Below are positions 15,100 to 19,958 of a DNA stretch of 19,958 nt, in pieces. The notes beneath the pieces are model-generated. The model was not told the origin of the DNA and did not search any database. It worked only from the letters and a program-made list of their open reading frames with translations. A program made the position numbers and the translations under genes. The stretch spans positions 1 to 19,958 of the forward strand of contig JAFAFD010000079.1 of assembly GCA_023423675.1 (NCBI GenBank). Reading direction: 5' to 3'. The DNA comes from Pseudomonadota bacterium. Lineage in GTDB: Bacteria > Pseudomonadota > Gammaproteobacteria > Xanthomonadales > Xanthomonadaceae. Every line of letters starts with the position of its first letter. Position 1 is the first letter of the stretch.

Positions 15100-16128
15100 A
15101 TGTCCCACGATCTCAACGAGACGCTGATCTTCGTCAAGGTGGTCGAGCAAGGCAGCTTCATTGCCGCTGCCAAATCGCTCGGCCTGCCCAAGACCACGGT
15201 CAGCCGTAAAGTGCAGGAGCTGGAAACGCGCCTGGGTGCGCGCCTGCTGCATCGGACCACGCGCCGCCTCGGCCTGACCGAAGCCGGTTCGATCTATCAC
15301 GAGCATTGCCAGCGCATCGCACGCGAACTGGAAGAAGCCGAGAGCGCGGTGAGCCAGCTGCAGTCCGGCCCGCGTGGCTGGCTGCGCTTCACCGTGCCCT
15401 ACGCCATCGGCATCACCTGGATCGCGCCGCTGCTGGGCCAGTTCCATGCGCAGTACCCGGAAATCCGCCTGGACATGCACCTGGGCAACGAGAAGCTGGA
15501 CCTGATTGCAGGCGAAGCCGATCTTGCGCTGCGCGTGGGTGCCCTGCCCGATTCCAACCTGGTCGCGCGCAAGCTCGGCAGCCTGCGTACGCAGGTGTTT
15601 GCCAGCCCGGCTTACATCGAACGCTACGGCGAGCCGCTGCACCCGGAAGAACTGCAGTTCCACCGCATCCTGGCCATGCGCAAGCCGTACCACACCGGCA
15701 ATTCGCCGCGCTTCACCTGGCAGCTGGGCGAGAACGGTGGCGAGCTGCGCGATTTCCCGGTGACGCCACTGATGACCGCCAACGACATGTCGGCGTTGAA
15801 CGGCGCGCTGGTGTGTGGCGAAGGCCTGCTGCTGACCGGCGACGTGATGGCCAAGCCGTTCGTCGAATCCGGCATGGTGCGCCGCGTGCTGGCCGGCTGG
15901 ACCGGCCCGGAAGTGGACTTCAACGCGGTGTTTGCCGGCGGCCGCCTGGTCTCGCCGAAGGTGCGTGCCTTCGTCGATTTCCTGGTGGAGAAGCTCAACT
16001 TCGACGCCAACTACATGCTGGCGCAGTGCCCGGCGGCGAAGCTGGCACGGCAGCAGCAGGAGAAGGAGGACGCCGCGCTGGAAAGCAGTGGCAAGCGCAT
16101 CCTCGAGAAGGTCACTGCTGCGGCATGA
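15100..16128 (+). CDS. smeRv: SmeRv, LysR-family regulator of the SmeVWX operon
   Basis: A 342-residue LysR-type transcription factor. The N-terminal winged helix-turn-helix (about 5-63) contains SFIAAAKSLGLPKTTVSRKVQELETRLGARLL split over helices 2 and 3, then a linker helix (about 70-90) and a periplasmic-binding-like effector domain (about 92-300). The C-terminus is extended by a charged tail (ARQQQEKEDAALES). It is divergent from the efflux operon, as LysR regulators usually are from their targets, and starts at ATG 15100 after an AGGA. It is known to control smeU1VWU2X; amino-acid changes in it are linked to pump overexpression in resistant isolates. From memory, the altered positions include Gly266 and Cys310. 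Here residue 266 is Gly and residue 310 is Cys, so this copy appears wild type at both, which also supports the identification. Confidence 0.93.
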   Translation: MSHDLNETLIFVKVVEQGSFIAAAKSLGLPKTTVSRKVQELETRLGARLLHRTTRRLGLTEAGSIYHEHCQRIARELEEAESAVSQLQSGPRGWLRFTVPYAIGITWIAPLLGQFHAQYPEIRLDMHLGNEKLDLIAGEADLALRVGALPDSNLVARKLGSLRTQVFASPAYIERYGEPLHPEELQFHRILAMRKPYHTGNSPRFTWQLGENGGELRDFPVTPLMTANDMSALNGALVCGEGLLLTGDVMAKPFVESGMVRRVLAGWTGPEVDFNAVFAGGRLVSPKVRAFVDFLVEKLNFDANYMLAQCPAAKLARQQQEKEDAALESSGKRILEKVTAAA

Positions 16129-16136
16129 CCGACGCA

Positions 16137-16158
16137 TCCACGCATGGCGTGGATCTAC
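16137..16158 (-). repeat. SMAG repeat (reverse orientation)
   Basis: A 22-base stem-loop: TCCACGC (16137-16143) pairs with GCGTGGA (16147-16153), and the minus strand begins with GTAG, the tip of SMAG elements. It starts 8 bases after the smeRv stop. Confidence 0.8.
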
Positions 16159-16174
16159 TGCTCGACTGGCTTTT

Positions 16175-16196
16175 GTAGAGTCGAGCCATGCTCGAC
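16175..16196 (+). repeat. SMAG repeat copy 2
   Basis: GTAG followed by AGTCGAGCCATGCTCGAC; the arms GTCGAGC and GCTCGAC form the stem. Identical to the copy at 16204-16225 and in direct orientation to it. Confidence 0.85.
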
Positions 16197-16203
16197 TGCT
16201 TTT

Positions 16204-16225
16204 GTAGAGTCGAGCCATGCTCGAC
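16204..16225 (+). repeat. SMAG repeat copy 3
   Basis: Identical to the previous copy, offset by exactly 29 bases. It ends one base before the stop codon of the next gene. A third partial unit (end of the stem plus GGCTTTT) lies just upstream at about 16160-16174. Confidence 0.85.
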
Positions 16226-16226
16226 T

Positions 16227-17117
16227 TTACAAGCCGGAGAGCACGTGCTCGACCAGCGCGCGCAGCTTGGGCTCGGCCTGGCGACGGCTCGGGTAATACA
16301 GGAAAAAGCCCGCGAAACGCGGGCAGTACGGCTCCAGCAGTGACACCAGTTCACCGCGCTGCAGCCACGGCCGCCACGTCTCTTCCATGCCGATGGCGAT
16401 GCCCGCGCCGGCCAGCGCCAGGCGCACCATCACGCCCATGTCGTTGCTGGTGATTTCCGGCTGCACATCGACGCTGAACTCGCGGCCGCGTTCCTCGAAT
16501 TCCCAGCGATACGGCGCCTTGCCCGGCGCACTGCGCCAGCCGATGCAGCGATGCCCGGCCAGGTCGCGCGGATGCGTGGGCAGCGTGTGCTGATCGCGGT
16601 ACGACGGCGCGCACACCACCAGCTGCCGCTGCCGCGCCGATACGGGCACGGCGACCATGTCCTGGGCGATGACTTCGCCCAGGCGCACGCCCGCATCGAA
16701 GCCCGCGCCGACGATGTCGAACTCCTCATCGCTCACCGTGATGTCCAGCTGCAGCGCGGGGTGCTTTGCCGCGAAGCTGGCCAGGAGTGGCCCAGCGAGG
16801 AAGGCTTCGGCGATGGAAGAGACGGCGAGCCGCAGCTGCCCGGACACGGCGGCCTGGCGCCGTTGCGTGGCCTCCAGTGCGGTGTCCAGTTCGGCCAGCG
16901 CCGGGCGCACTGACGCCAGCAGTGCCTGCCCCGCATCGGTCAGGTTGACGCTGCGCGTGGTGCGCAGGACCAGGGCGATGCCCAGCGCCTGTTCCAGCTT
17001 GCTGATCGTCTGGCTGACCGCGGACCGGGTCACGCCCAGCTGGTCGGCCGCACCGGTGAAGCTGCGGCACTCGGCCACCCGCTGGAACACGGCCAGGGCA
17101 TTGAGATCGACGGACAT
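16227..17117 (-). CDS. LysR-family transcriptional regulator
   Basis: A 296-residue LysR protein. The helix-turn-helix is at about 18-43 (RSFTGAADQLGVTRSAVSQT), followed by SKLEQALGIALVLRTTRSVNLTDAG, which is highly typical, and an effector-binding domain from about 90 (SGQLRLAVSSIAEAFLAGPLL onward). Start ATG 17117; the possible ribosome site AAGGAC lies inside a GTTA-N8-TAAC inverted repeat, so binding there could also block its own translation region. It is divergent from a short-chain dehydrogenase gene across 119 bases, the usual layout of a LysR regulator and its target. The inducer is unknown. The family (CrgA-like, aromatic or small-oxidoreductase regulators) often controls a neighbouring SDR or quinone oxidoreductase. 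Confidence 0.93.
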   Translation of the reverse strand: MSVDLNALAVFQRVAECRSFTGAADQLGVTRSAVSQTISKLEQALGIALVLRTTRSVNLTDAGQALLASVRPALAELDTALEATQRRQAAVSGQLRLAVSSIAEAFLAGPLLASFAAKHPALQLDITVSDEEFDIVGAGFDAGVRLGEVIAQDMVAVPVSARQRQLVVCAPSYRDQHTLPTHPRDLAGHRCIGWRSAPGKAPYRWEFEERGREFSVDVQPEITSNDMGVMVRLALAGAGIAIGMEETWRPWLQRGELVSLLEPYCPRFAGFFLYYPSRRQAEPKLRALVEHVLSGL

Positions 17118-17119
17118 TG

Positions 17120-17135
17120 GTTAGCAGTCCTTAAC
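17120..17135. promoter_or_regulatory. Candidate LysR operator over the regulator's ribosome site
   Basis: GTTA at 17120-17123 and TAAC at 17132-17135 flank eight bases, just before the LysR ATG. The TTA-N8-TAA tips match those of the palindrome in front of smeRv. Only the tips are symmetrical. Confidence 0.3.
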
Positions 17136-17236
17136 AGGCTGATCGGCAATCGCCATCTTATCGCGACAACGCGGGCGATCTACCGTGGCGACACCGGGTC
17201 CAGACCGACCCTTTCCATCCGTACAGGAGTCCTGCC

Positions 17237-17962
17237 ATGAGCCTTTCCCGAACCATCCTCATCACCGGCGCGTCCAGCGGCATCGGCGCCGGCATTGCCC
17301 GCACGCTGGCCCAGCCGGGCGCACGCCTGGTGCTCGGCGCGCGCCGTGTGGACCGCCTGCAGGCACTGGCCGACGAACTGCGCGGGCAAGGTGCGCAGGT
17401 GTGGGTGCAGGCGCTGGACGTGACCCAGCGCGCCCAGGTCGACGCCTTCGCCGCCGCCGCGCTGGCGGAGTTCGGCAGCATTGATGTGATCGTCAACAAC
17501 GCCGGGATCATGCCGCTCTCGCCGATGGCCTCGCTGAAGGTGGACGAGTGGGATCGGATGATCGACGTCAACATCCGCGGCGTACTGCACGGCATCGCCG
17601 CCGTGCTGCCGCACATGCAGGCGCGTGGCCAGGGGCAGATCATCAACATCGCCTCGATCGGTGCGTTGTCGGTGGTACCGACGGCAGCGGTGTACTGCGC
17701 GACCAAGTACGCGGTGCGTGCGATTTCCGAGGGCCTGCGCCAGGAGCACCGCGAGCTGCGGGTGACCTGCATCCATCCGGGCGTTGTGGAAAGTGAGCTG
17801 GCTGACACCATCACTGATCCGGTCGCGGCAGATGCGATGGTGCAGTACCGCGCCATCGCCCTGCAGCCCGATGCGATTGGGCGCGCGGTGCGGTTTGCGA
17901 TCGAGCAGCCGGGCGATGTGGACGTGAGCGAGATCGTGGTGCGGCCGACGGCGGCGGGATGA
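17237..17962 (+). CDS. Classical short-chain dehydrogenase/reductase
   Basis: A 241-residue SDR with complete classical motifs: TGASSGIG (10-17), NNAG (87-90), catalytic Ser140 in IASIG, Tyr153-x-x-x-Lys157 in YCATK, and PGVVES after the core. Arg near 36-37 (GARRVDR) is typical of NADP preference. The group with NNAGIMPLSPM and VDEWDRMIDVNIRGVL is widespread and includes YdfG-like and clavulanate-dehydrogenase-like enzymes acting on varied small carbonyl or hydroxyl substrates; the natural substrate cannot be inferred. An AGGAGT site precedes ATG 17237. Its divergent neighbour is probably its regulator. It is not closely similar to SmeU1 or SmeU2 beyond the shared fold. Confidence 0.93.
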   Translation: MSLSRTILITGASSGIGAGIARTLAQPGARLVLGARRVDRLQALADELRGQGAQVWVQALDVTQRAQVDAFAAAALAEFGSIDVIVNNAGIMPLSPMASLKVDEWDRMIDVNIRGVLHGIAAVLPHMQARGQGQIINIASIGALSVVPTAAVYCATKYAVRAISEGLRQEHRELRVTCIHPGVVESELADTITDPVAADAMVQYRAIALQPDAIGRAVRFAIEQPGDVDVSEIVVRPTAAG

Positions 17963-17977
17963 TGTGTTGGCGCCCTG

Positions 17978-17999
17978 GTAGGGGTCGAGCTTGCTCGAC
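17978..17999 (+). repeat. SMAG repeat
   Basis: GTAG, then GGGTCGAGCTTGCTCGAC; stem GTCGAGC with GCTCGAC. It lies 15 bases after the SDR stop. The loop differs from the 16175 copies. Confidence 0.8.
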
Positions 18000-18007
18000 C
18001 GCTTTTT

Positions 18008-18029
18008 GTAGAGTCGAGCCATGCTCGAC
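18008..18029 (+). repeat. SMAG repeat
   Basis: Identical in sequence to the copies at 16175 and 16204, about 1.8 kb away. It forms a tandem pair with the copy at 17978. Confidence 0.85.
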
Positions 18030-18055
18030 TGCCTGAAAGCTACAAAGGCCAGAGC

Positions 18056-18079
18056 GTGCCGACCAAGGTCGGCACCTAC
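18056..18079 (-). repeat. SMAG repeat (reverse, second sequence type)
   Basis: GTGCCGACC and GGTCGGCAC form the stem; GTAG lies at the minus-strand 5' end. The stem sequence is different from the TCGAGC type. Confidence 0.8.
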
Positions 18080-18099
18080 CAGAGCCGGAGCCGTCGAGC

Positions 18100-18123
18100 G
18101 TGCCGACCAAGGTCGGCATCTAC
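18100..18123 (-). repeat. SMAG repeat (reverse, second type)
   Basis: Same stem as the copy at 18056 with one base changed (CATCTAC for CACCTAC), 44 bases further on. Confidence 0.8.
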
Positions 18124-18157
18124 CAGGAGCAGGGCATGCGGCGGACGGTTCCACGGT

Positions 18158-18182
18158 GTGCCGAGCAAGGCTCGGCACCTAC
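18158..18182 (-). repeat. SMAG repeat (reverse, variant stem)
   Basis: GTGCCGAGC and GCTCGGCAC form the stem; GTAG at the minus-strand 5' end. It directly adjoins the A-run of the bidirectional terminator. Confidence 0.8.
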
Positions 18183-18183
18183 A

Positions 18184-18213
18184 AAAAATGCCGCCTGCAA
18201 GGGCGGCATTTTT
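18184..18213. terminator. Bidirectional rho-independent terminator
   Basis: A 12-bp stem (18184-18195 with 18202-18213), GC core ATGCCGCC, 6-base loop, with a run of A on the left and of T on the right. It can end the OmpA-lipoprotein transcript (minus) and stop plus-strand transcription from the SDR side. Confidence 0.88.
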
Positions 18214-18255
18214 GTTCCGGCGTTGCCGGAACAGCAGTAACGCTGCGCGTTACTG
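18214..18255. other. Two further hairpins at the end of the OmpA-lipoprotein gene
   Basis: GTTCCGG (18214-18220) pairs with CCGGAAC (18226-18232). CAGTAACGC (18235-18243) pairs with GCGTTACTG (18247-18255) over a 3-base loop, and includes the TAA stop of the gene at 18250-18252. They adjoin the terminator stem, giving three stems in about 70 bases. Confidence 0.55.
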
Positions 18256-18945
18256 CTTGAGCGGAATCACACGGATTTCCACGCGACGGTTCTGCGCGCG
18301 GCCGGCATCGGTGCTGTTGTCGGCAATCGGATACGCCTTGCCTGCACCCAGGGTTTCGATGCGGACCTGCTGCACGCCCTGCCCCACCAGGTACTGCGCC
18401 ACCGAATCGGCACGCTCCTTCGACAGGCGGTTGTTCACCGCATCGCTGCCGATGCTGTCGGTGTGGCCGACCACTTCGATCATGGTCTGGTTGTACTCGT
18501 TCAGCGTGCTGGCCACGCCATTGAGCGAGCCGTAGAACTGCGGCTTCAGTGCCGACTTGCCGAAATCGAAGGTGATGCCGTCCGGCAGGTTCAGGGTGAT
18601 GTTGTCGCCCTGGCGCTGCACGTCGATGCCGGTGTTGGCGGTGCGCTCACGCAGGGCGCGCTCCTGGCGGTCCTGGTAGTTGCCGATGGCCGCGCCGCTC
18701 AGCGCGCCGATGCCGGCACCGATCAACGCGTGCTGCCGGCGCTCGGTGGCGCTGTTGCCGCTCAGCAGGCCTGCGGCCACGCCGACGGCGGTACCGATCA
18801 GGGCGCCGCGACCGGTGCGGTTCTGCTGCTCGGTCGGGTTGCCGTACTGGTCACTCTGCACATAGGAGCCGCCGGTGGCGCACGCCGTCAGCGCGGCAGC
18901 GGTCATCAGGGCCAGGGCGACGTTGCGGGTAGTGTTGCGGATCAT
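18250..18945 (-). CDS. YiaD-like OmpA-domain outer-membrane lipoprotein
   Basis: A 231-residue lipoprotein. Start ATG 18945 follows a strong AAGGAG; a longer reading to 19050 has no such site. The signal peptide ends in ALTAC (lipidated Cys22). A glycine-zipper segment of about 45-93 (GALIGTAVGVAAGLL, then ALIGAGIGALSGAAIG) may insert in the outer membrane. The C-terminal OmpA-like domain (about 115-228) binds peptidoglycan: the motif VVGHTDSIGS, then NNRLSKERADSV, then NRRVEIRV, with the conserved Asp and Arg that contact meso-diaminopimelate. Length and order are those of the YiaD/glycine-zipper OmpA family, which links envelope layers and affects stability. A possible extended -10 (TGTATATC) lies about 49 bases before the start, but the -35 is poor. 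It is probably a single-gene transcript ending at the terminator cluster. Confidence 0.92.
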   Translation of the reverse strand: MIRNTTRNVALALMTAAALTACATGGSYVQSDQYGNPTEQQNRTGRGALIGTAVGVAAGLLSGNSATERRQHALIGAGIGALSGAAIGNYQDRQERALRERTANTGIDVQRQGDNITLNLPDGITFDFGKSALKPQFYGSLNGVASTLNEYNQTMIEVVGHTDSIGSDAVNNRLSKERADSVAQYLVGQGVQQVRIETLGAGKAYPIADNSTDAGRAQNRRVEIRVIPLKQ

Positions 18946-19083
18946 GGTGGTCTCCTTGGATGCCGGCCAGTGCGGCGTGCGAACGACCCGGAGGATATAC
19001 AGCCCGGCGCGATGCCGGGATGATGGATGTGACGGCCGGACGTGCTGCATTCAGCTTTCTGAGCCGGCCTTCATCCGTGCATT

Positions 19084-19958
19084 TTACTGCCCGCCCGTGC
19101 TCCGGTAAGCCGCCAGCGCAGCATCCCGGCCTGCGGCAAGATCCACCAGCGGCGAGCGTGGGTAACCGGGCGCTTTCTCCGCCAGCAGCTGCGGGTGCTG
19201 CCACGGGGCGAACCGCGCCTTGACCGGCAGCGCCGCCAGTTCCGGCACCCAGCGCGTGATGTAGCGCGCCTGCGGATCGAACTTCTCGGCCTGGGTGACC
19301 GGATTGAACACCCGGAAATACGGCGCCGCGTCAGCGCCGGTACCGGCCACCCACTGCCAGCCCATGGTGTTGTTGGCCAGGTCGGCATCCACCAGCGTGT
19401 CCCAGAACCAGCGCGCGCCGTGCAGCCAGTGCGCGCGCAGGTGCTTGCACAGATAACTGGCGACGATCAGGCGCACCCGGTTATGCATGTAGCCGGTGTG
19501 CCACAGCTGGCGCAGTCCCGCATCAACGATCGGTACACCGGTGTTGCCGCGCTGCCAATCGTGCAGTTGGGCGGCGCTGGGATTGGCCCACGGGAAGCGA
19601 TCGAAGCGCGGATTGAGGTTCTCGTTCGTCGTCTTCGGGAAATGGTGCAGCAGGTGGTAGGCAAAATCACGCCAGCCAAGCTGGCGCAGATAAGCATCAA
19701 TGTCAGCATCGGTGCCGGCGCTGCGCAGGCCTTCCAGCGCATGGGCAATACGCCATGGCGCGATCTCGCCGAAATGCAGGTGCGGCGACATCCGCGAGGT
19801 ACCTACCCGGTCCGGCAGGTCGCGCTGCTCACGATAGCCGCGCAGGGCGCCATCCTCGAATACCGACAGCGCCTCCAGCGCACCGGCTTCGCCCGGCTGC
19901 CAGTGCTCCCAGAAGCCGGTGTCCCAGTCCAGCGTCGGCGCCAGCTGCAGTTCTTCCA
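19084..19958 (-). CDS. phrB: DNA photolyase, C-terminal part (runs off the window)
   Basis: The frame stays open from its TAA at 19084-19086 to the right edge, about 290 residues; the true start lies outside. The C-terminal FAD-binding domain of class I cyclobutane pyrimidine dimer photolyases is clear: YREQRDLP, TSRMSPHLHFGEI, LGWRDFAYHLLHHFP, the GNTGVPIVDAGLRQLWHTGYM block and HNRVRLIVASYLCKHL, GARWFWDTLVDADLANN, GWQWVAGTGADAAPYFRVFNP and KFDPQARYITRWVPEL. These hold FAD-contacting Ser/Arg/Asn and the Trp positions of the electron-transfer chain. The enzyme uses blue light to split pyrimidine dimers in DNA. The antenna domain is not visible, so a cryptochrome-like or (6-4) enzyme cannot be fully excluded, though the motifs favour CPD photolyase. 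A gap of 138 bases separates it from the lipoprotein gene downstream on the same strand. Confidence 0.93.
   Translation of the reverse strand, partial: EELQLAPTLDWDTGFWEHWQPGEAGALEALSVFEDGALRGYREQRDLPDRVGTSRMSPHLHFGEIAPWRIAHALEGLRSAGTDADIDAYLRQLGWRDFAYHLLHHFPKTTNENLNPRFDRFPWANPSAAQLHDWQRGNTGVPIVDAGLRQLWHTGYMHNRVRLIVASYLCKHLRAHWLHGARWFWDTLVDADLANNTMGWQWVAGTGADAAPYFRVFNPVTQAEKFDPQARYITRWVPELAALPVKARFAPWQHPQLLAEKAPGYPRSPLVDLAAGRDAALAAYRSTGGQ

Noticed and set aside
15034..16218. A 394-codon minus-strand frame opposite smeRv
   Set aside because: It is the antisense of a clear LysR gene and extends into the SMAG repeats.
17978..18182. Possible CRISPR array from regularly recurring short repeats
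   Set aside because: The repeats are palindromic, occur in both orientations, have irregular spacing and no constant spacer length, and match SMAG/REP elements.

Overview
The window is a high-GC, gene-dense chromosomal segment. It almost certainly comes from Stenotrophomonas, most likely the S. maltophilia complex. Two signals support this. Between 7133 and 16128 there is a gene order I recognise as the smeU1-smeV-smeW-smeU2-smeX multidrug efflux operon with the divergent LysR regulator smeRv. There are also eight GTAG-tipped stem-loop repeats of the SMAG type typical of S. maltophilia.

Layout. 1-315 (+): C-terminal end of an alpha/beta hydrolase. 327-3373 (-): a two-gene unit with an ATGA overlap. 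It encodes a small soluble protein and an 870-residue protein ending in a glutamine-rich, XVIPCD-like domain, the secretion signal of Xanthomonadales type IV secretion (T4SS) effectors. I read it as a candidate antibacterial effector with its immunity protein, and it is the most novel part of the window. 3531-5639 (-): a TonB-dependent outer-membrane receptor. 5845-6702 (+): an exported endonuclease/exonuclease/phosphatase-fold protein. 6719-6982 (-): a two-helix membrane protein. 7081-7110: terminator of the efflux operon.

7133-14953 (-): the efflux operon, read as an unnamed 75-aa ORF, smeU1 (SDR-like), smeV (periplasmic adaptor), smeW (RND pump), smeU2 (SDR) and smeX (outer-membrane channel). 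SmeV, SmeW and SmeX form the tripartite pump. The role of the two SDR proteins is not known. The 75-aa ORF overlaps smeU1 by GTGA and starts the operon. Three of the gaps between genes contain strong inverted repeats. 15100-16128 (+): smeRv, divergent, with a promoter and palindrome in the shared 146-bp gap.

16137-16225: three SMAG repeats. 16227-17962: a second divergent pair, a LysR regulator (-) and a short-chain dehydrogenase (+). 17978-18182: five more SMAG repeats, followed by a bidirectional terminator. 18250-18945 (-): a YiaD-like OmpA-domain lipoprotein. 19084-19958 (-): the C-terminal half of a DNA photolyase that runs off the window. No rRNA, tRNA, CRISPR array, insertion sequence or integrase was seen.
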